64,000 nt of DNA from Micromonospora olivasterospora (GTDB taxonomy: Bacteria; Actinomycetota; Actinomycetes; Mycobacteriales; Micromonosporaceae): positions 6,200,001 to 6,264,000 of the forward strand of contig NZ_VLKE01000001.1 in the NCBI RefSeq assembly GCF_007830265.1. Reading direction: 5' to 3'. Position 1 is the stretch's first letter. Each line of letters starts with the position of its first letter. The notes under the pieces are model-generated. The model ran no database searches. It was not told the DNA's origin and saw nothing but the letters and a program-made list of their open reading frames with translations. The translations under genes and the position numbers were made by a program. Positions 25,037-32,660 of the stretch are shown here, piece by piece.

Positions 25037-26038
25037 CTATCGGATCGCCGGCAGGGCGGCCGGCTCTCCCCTCAACGTGAGATTCCAGGCCAGCACCGCC
25101 TCCACCGGATCGGCCACGGTCGTGATGCCGGTGCCGCCGGTGAGTCCGACGTAGGCCCGCCCGGTACCGACGACCAGGCGCAGGTCGACCGACTTCGTCA
25201 ACAGCGGCTTGGCCGGGCGGAAGCCGGACTTCCTGTTCACGTAGACCCTCAGCCTGTGCATCCTGGCGTCGTAGTCGATCCACACATTGACGACGCCCTT
25301 GCCATACAGGCTGAAGCCCGGCTCCTTCCACACAAGATGCTGGGTGATGTCACCGTTCCTGGTCACCGCGACGTGCTGGTGGTCGACTGGGTCGAACCTG
25401 TTGGCCCACGTGTCGAACTCGACCGCCAGGCTCGGCTGGATCCGCGGCCGGCCGGTGTTCGGCCGGGCGCCGTACCCGAGCCCTTCGCCACTGGCCCCAC
25501 GCGCGTTGGGGGACTCGCCCTGGACCACGAACGCGATCCCGTCGCTGATCTTGGTGATCTCGAAGGAGAATCCCGTGCTGAAGGAGCGCGACGGGTCGAT
25601 CCTGGTGGTCGCCCACGCGCTGCCCGCCGTGTCCCGCCCGGATGCCAGCACCAGCCGCCCGCCCGCGACGGTCGCCGACCCGTTGAGCCGGAGGTTGGCG
25701 GTGTCGGGGAAGCCATTGAACGAGAAAACGGGCGTCACCTTGCTCATCGGCGTCCGAACCGTCGGTGGCTGGTTCTGGCGGACTGCCAGTGGTGACATCG
25801 GCGCGGCCTTCGTGTGCTCGGGGATCGCCGTGGACGACGAGGTCGCGCTCGTCAGCACCGGGGCGAGGGACCCGTCGAGGGGGGCCGCCTTCGGGATCTC
25901 GGCGGCGTTGCTCGCCGAGATCGCGGGAACACCGACCGCAGCGGCCACCACGACCGCCGCCACCCTCGCGACGCCGCGCCGCGAGATCTGCCCTCGGGAC
26001 GAGGGCCGGGCGGTCCGGTCAGAACGCGCGAACATCAC
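25037..26038 (-). CDS. Secreted L-type (legume-like) lectin-domain protein
   Basis: 333 residues. The N-terminus SRRGVARVAAVVVAAAVG with cleavage near ISASNAAE is a signal peptide, with twin Arg before the hydrophobic stretch. A Ser/Pro-rich spacer (to about residue 100) leads to a beta-sandwich: SFEITKISDGIAFVVQG, LAVEFDTWANRFDPVDHQHV (the carbohydrate/metal-site strand of legume lectins), WIDYDARMHRLRVYVN. Expected to bind glycans outside the cell. It is divergent from the Tat-secreted beta-propeller enzyme across 353 bases that contain an inverted repeat, so the two may be co-regulated. Confidence 0.8.
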   Translation of the reverse strand: MMFARSDRTARPSSRGQISRRGVARVAAVVVAAAVGVPAISASNAAEIPKAAPLDGSLAPVLTSATSSSTAIPEHTKAAPMSPLAVRQNQPPTVRTPMSKVTPVFSFNGFPDTANLRLNGSATVAGGRLVLASGRDTAGSAWATTRIDPSRSFSTGFSFEITKISDGIAFVVQGESPNARGASGEGLGYGARPNTGRPRIQPSLAVEFDTWANRFDPVDHQHVAVTRNGDITQHLVWKEPGFSLYGKGVVNVWIDYDARMHRLRVYVNRKSGFRPAKPLLTKSVDLRLVVGTGRAYVGLTGGTGITTVADPVEAVLAWNLTLRGEPAALPAIR

Positions 26039-26202
26039 ATCCAGCTCCTGCCTTGTGAGCCCATGCCCGTGTCGTCATCGAGCTACGCACCCTGCACGGA
26101 TGGGGAGCGGGTCGCGGTTCACCGCGAACGAATCGGGTTTCGGCCGGCAGGCCGATGATGCTGGCGGCAGCGCCGGCCGGGGCGCATCGCACCACCCGCC
26201 TT

Positions 26203-26251
26203 GCTAATTCGTATTAGCGTCTTGACGCCGCCGAGACGGCGCGCGCAAACT
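26203..26251 (+). promoter_or_regulatory. Promoter with inverted-repeat operator upstream of the Tat-secreted enzyme
   Basis: The inverted repeat GCTAAT-TCGT-ATTAGC (26203-26218) ends three bases before a TTGACG box (26222-26227). Eighteen bases further is CAAACT (26246-26251), a possible -10. The same arrangement with the same spacings is found at 47416-47464. It lies in the divergent region between the lectin and the enzyme gene, 140 bases before the latter. The remaining sequence of the 353-base gap shows no gene. Confidence 0.6.
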
Positions 26252-26391
26252 CGTCAACCAACGGACCCGTCCGCGGCGAGCGTCCACACCGCACAACCGC
26301 CCAGCGAGGCCGAACACCACCCGCTGACTCGTCACGGCCGGCCTGCTTCCCCTGTTCCCCTTCGGCCCGTCTCACGAACGGAGGGACCGCG

Positions 26392-27387
26392 ATGACGCGT
26401 ACCCCGGAAAGCCCCTTCTCCCGACGCACCCTGCTACGCGGCGCAGCAGCCGCCGCCGGCGTCGCCGCCACCGGCGCCAGCCTGACCGCCACACCCACAC
26501 CCGCGCTCGCCGCACCAGCCGGCTTCCCCAACTACCAATACGTCCGCGACGCCTTCACCAGCCCACTGCGCTACAACCCCACCGGCGAATTCATCTTCCC
26601 GTGCGCACGCGGCGTCTACGACAAACTCGACACCTACCTCGGCCGCTACTACCTCTACTACGCACCCCACGACGCACCCGGCGGCATCTGCCTCGCCTAC
26701 GCCGACCGGCTCGAAGGCCCCTACACCGAATACCCCAACAACCCCATCATCGACCGCTACCTACCCACCACCACCGTCAGCCACGTCTCCTCACCACACG
26801 TCGTCTGGGACGCCCCCACCCGACAGTTCTACCTCTACTTCCACGGCGAGAACTACACCACCCGCGTCGCCCGCTCCACCGACGGCATCCACTTCACCGA
26901 CGAAACCCCCATCCTCTCCACCAGACTCGTACCCAACACCACCGAAACCTCCTACGCCCGAGTCTTCGAACACACCGTGACCGGCAAGAACAACCGCTAC
27001 GTCATGGTCTTCATGGGCCTACACAACGGCAACCGCAAAATCTTCTGGGGCTGGTCACCCAACGGCTGGGACGGCTGGCAATTCGACCCCAACCCCCTGA
27101 TCTCACCATCCGGCGACGGACTCACCGACATCTCCGGAGCACACCTGCTGAAACGCAACGGCACCGCATACGTCGCCTACCACGGCAACAGCGGCAACAT
27201 GTACCTCACCGAAATCGGCAACAACTTCGACCGCGAAAACCACCTCGGAATCTTCCACCGACCAATCGCCTCCGACAACGGCCGCGTCGCAGCCCCCACC
27301 TTCGGCACCGACGGCGGCGTCCAATACATGCTCTACGAAGCCGGACCCCGCCTCGACGCCAGAATCTGCATCGCCCGCGCAATCTAG
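26392..27387 (+). CDS. Tat-secreted five-bladed beta-propeller glycosidase-like protein (GH43/GH32-like)
   Basis: 331 residues. Tat signal SRRTLLRGAAAAAGVAATG, cleavage near ALAAPAG. The mature protein has propeller blade motifs: RYYLYYAPHDAPGGICLAYA, FYLYFHGENYTTRVARSTDG, GTAYVAYHGNSGNMYLTEIG. This is the layout of GH43-like arabinanases/xylosidases, but I cannot point to the three catalytic acids with certainty. Strong ribosome site GGAGGG. Codon choice is unusually C-rich at third positions even for this genome. Its promoter/operator matches that of the secreted enzyme at 47632, indicating a shared sugar regulon (inference). Confidence 0.75.
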   Translation: MTRTPESPFSRRTLLRGAAAAAGVAATGASLTATPTPALAAPAGFPNYQYVRDAFTSPLRYNPTGEFIFPCARGVYDKLDTYLGRYYLYYAPHDAPGGICLAYADRLEGPYTEYPNNPIIDRYLPTTTVSHVSSPHVVWDAPTRQFYLYFHGENYTTRVARSTDGIHFTDETPILSTRLVPNTTETSYARVFEHTVTGKNNRYVMVFMGLHNGNRKIFWGWSPNGWDGWQFDPNPLISPSGDGLTDISGAHLLKRNGTAYVAYHGNSGNMYLTEIGNNFDRENHLGIFHRPIASDNGRVAAPTFGTDGGVQYMLYEAGPRLDARICIARAI

Positions 27388-27424
27388 TAATACTCGGGTT
27401 GCATTGGTATGTCGCCGGGCGGTC

Positions 27425-27685
27425 AGGGCGGCTCTGAGGTGAGCATCGCCAGCCCGCTCGGCGCGCCGAGGATCGGCGCCAGGAGCAACGGCTCGTCGCC
27501 ACCCTGTCGATCAACGTCAGCGTGCCGTCGAGGATGCCGTCCGCCAGCCGGCGACCCGCCGTATCGCAGCGGCGAGGTCGCCGGCACAGGCGGCGAGTAG
27601 GTCGACGGCTTCGCGCAGGTACCACCACACGGTGGTGGCCGACACTCGAAGCCGGCCACGAGACGGGTGAGCGTGTCACCGTTGC
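27425..27685 (-). pseudogene. IS5-like transposase relic
   Basis: Minus-strand frames give VSATTVWWYLREAVDLLAAC and AGDLAAAIRRVAG, then after a frame change RLADGILDGTLTLIDRVA; these match the N-terminal half of IS5-group transposases (YRYVREAI ... DGTLLPIDRI). The pieces are in different frames and neither end of the element is visible. It abuts the IS200/IS605 element, whose right end appears to lie inside or beside it. Nothing else is seen in 27388-27690. Confidence 0.65.
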
Positions 27686-27729
27686 TTGACTTCCTCTCTC
27701 CCCTGAAGAGGGCAGATTCCTGGCGGTGC

Positions 27730-28455
27730 TCATGCGGCACGCCGGGTGGTTGACGCTTCGCAGCCCACAGGTGCGGGGCTCCACGTCCGTACACGACCAA
27801 GCCCGGCCGCGTTGAGAATGTTCAGGGCCGCGTTGGTGTCGGCGTGGTCGAGGTGCCCGCACGAGGTACAGGTGAACACGACGCCGTGACGGGAGCGGGG
27901 GTCACGGTGCCCGCAGGTTGAGCACGTTTGCGACGTGTACGCTGCTGGCACTTTCAGCAGTTGCCCGCCCCGCTCGGCCAGCTTGTACGCCAGCAGTTCA
28001 ACGGTGCGTGCGTGGGCCTCGTTGAGCATGACCCGGTTCAGCCCGGCCTTCTGCCGCACGTTGCGGCCCGGCTCGGCGATGGTGCCTCTCGCAGAGCGGG
28101 TCATGTTTTCCACCCGCAGTTCTTCCACCGCCACGATGCCGTACCTTCCGGCTTTGAACTCCGGTACGGACGCCCGGCCTTCCCAGCAGTTTCTCCACGC
28201 CCGCACGTACGTTTTCAACACCTGCCGTGCGGCCTGCGCGGGCAGGTCCGCCAGCCACGGGATGTCCTTGCGTGCCTGCCGGATCGCTTCATCGGCCTGC
28301 TTCAGTGTGGGGCGTCGGTCGCGTCCGCCGCCCCACGTCCACCACCCGTGCAGCAGGTTCCACATCGCCCGGGCCGCGTGGCCCTGAATGTCGAGTGCGG
28401 CGGCCTGCTCCGCAGTGGGGGCGAGACGACGCACGTATCCGTGGTTGATCTTCAC
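27730..28455 (-). CDS. tnpB: TnpB-like protein with internal deletion, nuclease-dead
   Basis: 241 residues instead of the usual 370-400. The N-terminal domain is present (KINHGYVRRLAPTAEQAAAL to ASVPEFKAGR), then the sequence jumps to YGIVAVEELRVENMTRSARG. The missing part would hold the RuvC-I Asp. The RuvC-II Glu (VAVEELRV), the zinc finger CSTCGHRDPRSRHGVVFTCTSC and the RuvC-III Asp (HADTNAALNIL) remain, and the frame is intact. As RuvC-I is required, RNA-guided DNA cleavage is not expected; guide-RNA binding could persist. The GTG start overlaps the tnpA stop. Either simple decay or a nuclease-dead derivative. Confidence 0.85.
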   Translation of the reverse strand: MKINHGYVRRLAPTAEQAAALDIQGHAARAMWNLLHGWWTWGGGRDRRPTLKQADEAIRQARKDIPWLADLPAQAARQVLKTYVRAWRNCWEGRASVPEFKAGRYGIVAVEELRVENMTRSARGTIAEPGRNVRQKAGLNRVMLNEAHARTVELLAYKLAERGGQLLKVPAAYTSQTCSTCGHRDPRSRHGVVFTCTSCGHLDHADTNAALNILNAAGLGRVRTWSPAPVGCEASTTRRAA

Positions 28456-28943
28456 GACGCGCCTCTCTTCCTCCACGGCCGCTCCCACTGGGTTTCGATG
28501 TACCTCTGGATGGTTACGGCGGACACGTTGCCGACCGACGACACGAAGTACGACCGGGACCACAGGGTTGGCAGCCGGCTGCGCAGGTGAGAGAACTCGT
28601 CGCGAAGCACCCGCGAGGTGAAGCCCTTGAACTGGTTCGCGATGTACGACGGCGAAGCGTTCGGGTCGGCCCGGACGAACAGGTGCACGTGGTCGGGCAT
28701 GACTTCCAGCGCCACGATCGACCAGCCATGCTCGTCACACTTCTGTCCGATCAGGTCCCGCAGACGTTCGGCGACTGGGCCGACGAGCACGGGGCGGCGG
28801 TACTTCGGGCACCACACCACGTGGTATCCGAGGCTGTACGCCGCCCCACGGCTCGTCTGGTATTCGGCCACCAACCTAGTATACGCATGGCACGTAGCTA
28901 ACAGAGCAGCATCAGGGCAGCGATTCACCTGCCGCCTGAACAC
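28452..28943 (-). CDS. tnpA: IS200/IS605-family Y1 transposase TnpA
   Basis: 163 residues as listed; the conserved protein starts around YQTSRGAAYSLGYHVVWCPK, so the true start may be an internal GTG. HUH motif MPDHVHLFVRAD (two His that bind the metal) and catalytic Tyr in AVTIQRYIETQ are both present, so this copy looks able to cut and join single-stranded ends. It overlaps tnpB by four bases. A 3'-truncated second copy is at 59007-59309. Confidence 0.9.
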   Translation of the reverse strand: MFRRQVNRCPDAALLATCHAYTRLVAEYQTSRGAAYSLGYHVVWCPKYRRPVLVGPVAERLRDLIGQKCDEHGWSIVALEVMPDHVHLFVRADPNASPSYIANQFKGFTSRVLRDEFSHLRSRLPTLWSRSYFVSSVGNVSAVTIQRYIETQWERPWRKRGAS

Positions 28944-29033
28944 GGCAGCCCTCTCGCCTCAAATCGGTAGGTGGGCTACGGACGCCAGCGCCTGTCTGCT
29001 GCGCGGGCAGCCTACGGGTGAGGCGTAGCAACC

Positions 29034-29744
29034 TCAGGACCCGGAACGACCGGGCTCACGCAGCGCGGCGTCGACGGCTGCCTCGACGTGCAGCCGGGAG
29101 GTGGGGAAAACCGGCACCGGGCTGTCGTCCGGCGAGATCAGCAGTTCGATCTCGGTGCAGCCGAGGATGATGCCCTGGGCACCGGAGTGAACAAGCCGGT
29201 CGATGACCTGCCGGTAGGTCTGCCGCGACGTGTCGCTGACGTGACCGAGGCAGAGCTCCTGGTAGATGATGCGGTGGACCTCGGCCCGGTCGTCGGCTTC
29301 GGGAACGATCACGTTCAGGCCGTGCCCGGTCAGCCGGTCGCGGTAGAAGTCCTGCTCCATCGTGAAGGCGGTACCGAGCAGACCCACCGAATCCAGACCC
29401 GCCGCGCCGACGGCGGCGGCGGTGGCGTCGGCCAGGTGCAGCAGCGGGATGTCGATGGCGGCTTGGACCTGGTCGGCGACCTTGTGCATGGTGTTCGTGC
29501 ACAGCAGCAACAGGTCGGCGCCCGCGGCCTGCACGGCGGCAGCGGCCCGGCCGAGCAGACGGCCGGCCTCGTCCCACCGCCCGGTGCTCTGCAACTGCTC
29601 GATGTCGGCGAAGTCGACCGAGTACAACACGCAGCGGGCCGAGTGCAGACCGCCCATGCGTTCGCGGACGAGTTCGTTGGCCAGCCGGTAGTAGTGGGCG
29701 CTGGATTCCCAGCTCATCCCGCCAAGCAGTCCGATGGTCAGCAT
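29034..29744 (-). CDS. Aspartate/glutamate racemase family protein
   Basis: 236 residues. Two catalytic Cys in the expected contexts: LLLCTNTMHKVADQV (about residue 83) and GIILGCTEIELLI (about residue 196). The start MLTIGLLGGMSWESSAHYYR is the family's classic N-terminus. The cofactor-independent enzyme interconverts L- and D-aspartate or glutamate; YgeA-like members accept other amino acids. Ribosome site GGAAGGG. Single gene, separated from the histidine decarboxylase locus by 390 bases; a role in supplying D-amino acids to a nearby pathway is possible but not shown. Confidence 0.9.
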   Translation of the reverse strand: MLTIGLLGGMSWESSAHYYRLANELVRERMGGLHSARCVLYSVDFADIEQLQSTGRWDEAGRLLGRAAAAVQAAGADLLLLCTNTMHKVADQVQAAIDIPLLHLADATAAAVGAAGLDSVGLLGTAFTMEQDFYRDRLTGHGLNVIVPEADDRAEVHRIIYQELCLGHVSDTSRQTYRQVIDRLVHSGAQGIILGCTEIELLISPDDSPVPVFPTSRLHVEAAVDAALREPGRSGS

Positions 29745-30134
29745 GGGTCCCTTCCTATCAGGCGCTCACCCCGTGACAGCCGGTGGGCCGGTCGAAGCGC
29801 CCGCAGGCGTCGAACCGTCGCTCGACAGTGCTGGCAATTGGGGGCTGGCACGGCCGGCGGTGGGCGTGGGGGAAGGGCCCGCCGCCGGCCGCAGGCCGGT
29901 GGTATCCCTGCGCGTGGGGACCGCTGACAGGGGCCGGCCCGGCAGTCATTCGGGTTGACTGCCGCCGCCCCGAACCTCGGCAGGTGGGTGCGACCACTGC
30001 CGAGGCTGGTGCACATCAGTGGACGGGTGACGGTCGCGCCGCGCGCTCACTGACGAGTCGGGTGACTGCTTTCCGGGCTTGGGACCGCCCGCAATCGGCG
30101 GTTGGCTACGGCGGCCCGCTGGCTCGAGCCTGGC
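29745..30134. other. Intergenic region between racemase and histidine decarboxylase genes
   Basis: 390 bases. A GC hairpin at about 29882-29902 (CCGCCGGCC, loop GCA, GGCCGGTGG) could end the decarboxylase transcript. One minus-strand frame (29738-30016) is open, overlaps the racemase start and contains a CQHC motif, but it has no ribosome site and I do not consider it a reliable gene. Confidence 0.4.
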
Positions 30135-30414
30135 CTACTGGCCTGGCAGGTGGTCGGTAAGGGTGTCATCGGCATCTCGTGCCGTTGGGCAGGGCGCCCA
30201 GGCGAACTGCCCGAGGTCTTCGCAGCCGCGGCACAAGCCGTTGTCACCGGCCCGGTGGACTGTGAGCGTGGTTCGGGCCCACGCGATGACGGTGTGGTCC
30301 GCCGGCGGTGGCTGAGGGCTGGGGCGTGCGGCGAGGACATGGGCATCAGGCCGGCGCTGGTGCCGGGGTCGTGCCACAGGTACTCGGGGCGGACGACGTA
30401 GCCGGGTCGCCATG
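30135..30414 (-). CDS. Possible independent 92-residue Cys-motif protein nested in the decarboxylase frame
   Basis: An ATG at 30412-30414 is preceded by GGAGG at an eight-base spacing, an ideal ribosome site, and is in frame with the decarboxylase. The product (MATRLRRPPRVPVARPRHQR...) ends in TTLTVHRAGDNGLCRGCEDL followed by GQFAWAPCPTARDA, like small CxxC proteins of actinomycetes. Either both a long fusion and a short protein are made, or the decarboxylase stop codon was lost recently. Confidence 0.45.
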
Positions 30415-31664
30415 GTGATCACCTCCGTGGATCGGTGGACGGTGCCGGATGAAGAGAAGTCAGTGTCCAGCGGTACTGGCCTCCGATTCGGGTGGGAGCC
30501 AGGGCTGCGGGATCGACCTCGGTGGTGCGACGCCACCAGATCCGCAATAAAAGCGTCGATCTGCCCGCGGGTGACGCCGGGCATGCAGATGATGTGGCTG
30601 GTGTCGCCGTCGGTGGCGAGCAGCCACTTCTTCCGTACCGGTTCTGGTGGGGTGGGAAGGACGACGGTGAAGGCGTGTGGATGCCGCCAGGCGGGCCAAC
30701 CGACGGCGGTGAGCTGGTCGACCGCGTAGGCGGCGAGGGTTCGTGCTTCGATGGCACGCCACCGGTGCCCCTCACGCCCGTGGGTGGCGATGGCGTGCCA
30801 CAGCAGCGCGGCGGCCAGGCCGCAGCGGGAACCGGTGATCGTGGTGTCGACGGTGTCGGTGTAGGCGACGTGGCTGCCGTGGCCGCGGACCCTGTCGCGG
30901 ATGAGCACGACCCCGCACGGGGTCGGCACGCCGAGGAACTTGTGCCCCGACACCGCGATGCTGCCGACGCCGCCGGCATCGTCGAAGCGCAGCCGGCCGT
31001 CGAGGGCGAGCGGGATACCGGACAGGGCAGCGTCGACGTGCAGGTGCCCGTCAACGCCGTAGTCGTCGAGGACGGCGCGGATGCGGGTGGTGTCGTCCAC
31101 TGCCTCGGTGAGGGTGGTGCCGGCGGTGGCCACCACGATGGCGGGCCGCCGCCGGCGTTTGCGCAGCTGCGCGGCCAGATGCGCGTAGTCCATCTCGCCG
31201 TCCGGGCGGGCGCTGACGACCACACCGCGCGCCCCGAGTATCTGCAACGATTTGGGAATCGAGTAGTGCGCGGCGGTCGAGTAGTAGATCCGGGCCGTGG
31301 GGTAGCGGCGGCGAGCGGCGTGCAGGGCGGACAGGTTGCCTTCGGTGCCGCCGGTGGTGACGTAGCCCCATCGGTCGTCGGTTGGCATGGCGAGGATGTC
31401 GGCGAGCCAGGCGATGACGGCCCGTTCCAGCGCCCGGGTGTGGGCGCCCCCGCCCGGGTCCGCCGGGTCGCCGATGTTGTTCCACAGCCGGTTGCCGAGG
31501 CGGGCCATGACCTCGGTCTGGTCGAGGTCCACGGCCGCGGGAAAGCCGATGCTCGTCGCGGCCGCGGCGTCGGCCTCGCGCACCAGGTGGTCGAGGACGG
31601 TGGTGATGTCGACCGGCGCGCGGCTGAGGTCCGCGGCGTCGGTGAGGCTGACGGTCTGGGTCAC
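30135..31664 (-). CDS. Pyridoxal-phosphate histidine-decarboxylase-like enzyme with C-terminal extension
   Basis: 509 residues from a GTG that overlaps the previous stop (GTGA). Group II decarboxylase fold: YVTTGGTEGNLSALHAAR, AHYSIPKSLQIL, HLHVDAALSG, and the PLP Lys in AVSGHKFLGVPTPCG (about residue 232); the substrate-side residues resemble bacterial histidine decarboxylases, which make histamine. The catalytic domain ends near residue 395. Then comes a Ser/Pro/Arg-rich link and a 90-residue tail with GLCRGCEDLGQFAWAPCP, which normally occurs as a separate small protein and has its own ribosome site inside this ORF. The operon includes an APC permease, suggesting substrate/product exchange. 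Confidence 0.8.
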   Translation of the reverse strand: MTQTVSLTDAADLSRAPVDITTVLDHLVREADAAAATSIGFPAAVDLDQTEVMARLGNRLWNNIGDPADPGGGAHTRALERAVIAWLADILAMPTDDRWGYVTTGGTEGNLSALHAARRRYPTARIYYSTAAHYSIPKSLQILGARGVVVSARPDGEMDYAHLAAQLRKRRRRPAIVVATAGTTLTEAVDDTTRIRAVLDDYGVDGHLHVDAALSGIPLALDGRLRFDDAGGVGSIAVSGHKFLGVPTPCGVVLIRDRVRGHGSHVAYTDTVDTTITGSRCGLAAALLWHAIATHGREGHRWRAIEARTLAAYAVDQLTAVGWPAWRHPHAFTVVLPTPPEPVRKKWLLATDGDTSHIICMPGVTRGQIDAFIADLVASHHRGRSRSPGSHPNRRPVPLDTDFSSSGTVHRSTEVITMATRLRRPPRVPVARPRHQRRPDAHVLAARPSPQPPPADHTVIAWARTTLTVHRAGDNGLCRGCEDLGQFAWAPCPTARDADDTLTDHLPGQ

Positions 31665-32650
31665 GCGGGCCGCCTGGCGAGCAGGTGGGTGGCGAGGGTG
31701 TTGTTCAGGGCGAGAAGTTGCCGCCATATCAGGCGGGTCTCGTCGTCGCCCTGCTCGGTGAGGCTGGCGTAGGGATTGTGGTAGGTGATTCGGTCCGGGT
31801 CGAGGGTCTTGTTGCAGCGGATCCCGGTGTCACCCAGTCGCGCCTCGGGATCGCGGTCGATGTACAGGGCGGTGCCGTCGGCCATCGCCGCGTAGCACTG
31901 GCCCTTGAGGTTGAAGGCCGACATGTAGCGGCCGGCGGCCGCCGCGTCGCGCAGCGTTTCGGCGACCTGGTACCAGCGTCCCCGGTCCGAGTCGAGGGTG
32001 CTGACGCCCACGCCGACGTAGGTGGTGCCTGTAGGCAGGGTCATGTCCCCGCCGTTGACCATGGAACCCTGGGGCCCGAGAGGACTCCAGGCACGCCCGA
32101 GAGTGGCGATGTTGTCCACCGCCACCTCCGTCAGCTCGCCCAGCAGCCTGGGCAGGTCGTCGGAGTCCGGTGACTGCGGCCAGGTCCGGGTGGCGGTGTA
32201 CAGCTTGTAGCCGTGTGGCTCGGCCGGGGCGTCGCAGGTGAAGAACAGCATCACGGCGTGCGGGCTGACCGCGTCGCGCCGGCCGAACGCCTGGTCAGCC
32301 GCGATCATGTGGCTGGTGTTGGCCCGCTTGCAGCGATACGCGATCTGCATCCGCAGATCAGCCTGGCGGCGGGCCCCGGCGGACGGTTCGTCCTCAAGAT
32401 GACTCGGCCCGCGCGGGGACAGGGGTGGACTCGCAGTCGGGGGCGGAGGCGGAGGGACAGGGGTGGCCGGTGGCCGTTGGTGCTCGGCGAGAGCCCAGGG
32501 AGCCCCGTGTCCGGGTGGTGGGGCGTGGGTCACGGGCTGCTGCTGGCCGGCGGGTGGCACGGTCGGTGGGTGCGGCCGCCAGGCGGGGTCCAGGGGATCG
32601 ACGCCGTAGTGCCCACCTAATGAGGGCGTGGCAGCGTGCGTTCTGATCAT
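31661..32650 (-). CDS. Hypothetical protein between permease and decarboxylase genes
   Basis: 329 residues, ribosome site AGGGGGAA before the ATG. The first 95 residues are Pro-rich and disordered (PATPVPPPPPPTASPPLSPR). The rest is a folded domain with IAYRCKRANTSHMIAADQAF, PHAVMLFFTCDAPAEPHGYK, YVGVGVSTLDSDRGRWYQVA and ALYIDRDPEARLGDTGI. No family recognised; no signal peptide or TM. Placed 10 bases after the permease stop and overlapping the decarboxylase start, so it probably works with them. Confidence 0.6.
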   Translation of the reverse strand: MIRTHAATPSLGGHYGVDPLDPAWRPHPPTVPPAGQQQPVTHAPPPGHGAPWALAEHQRPPATPVPPPPPPTASPPLSPRGPSHLEDEPSAGARRQADLRMQIAYRCKRANTSHMIAADQAFGRRDAVSPHAVMLFFTCDAPAEPHGYKLYTATRTWPQSPDSDDLPRLLGELTEVAVDNIATLGRAWSPLGPQGSMVNGGDMTLPTGTTYVGVGVSTLDSDRGRWYQVAETLRDAAAAGRYMSAFNLKGQCYAAMADGTALYIDRDPEARLGDTGIRCNKTLDPDRITYHNPYASLTEQGDDETRLIWRQLLALNNTLATHLLARRPA

Positions 32651-32660
32651 CGCTTCCCCC

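Larger units (their letters stand above)
27690..28973 (-). mobile_element. IS200/IS605-family insertion sequence
   Basis: Contains tnpA and an internally deleted tnpB in the usual order with a GTGA overlap. The end near tnpA is fixed at about 28973 because the same sequence in the second copy (59007-59354) stops matching exactly there; next to it is a hairpin CTGCCG/CGGCAG of the type recognised by these transposases. Beyond tnpB the sequence GACTTCCTCTCTCCCCTGAA followed by AGGGCAGATTCCT resembles the right-end hairpin of the family, placing that end near 27690. No terminal inverted repeats or target duplication, as expected for the family. Confidence 0.8.

Noticed and set aside
25814..26158. 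Plus-strand ORF in the lectin/enzyme divergent region
   Set aside because: Antisense to the lectin signal-peptide region and crossing the promoter; no similarity.
27690..27760. Guide RNA gene at the right end of the IS200/IS605 element
   Set aside because: Expected from family knowledge, but I cannot define its borders or show that it survives with the deleted tnpB, so it is not listed as an RNA feature.
29738..30016. 92-codon minus-strand frame with a CQHC motif overlapping the racemase start
   Set aside because: No ribosome site and Pro/Arg-rich; the overlap with the racemase start is not sufficient evidence.
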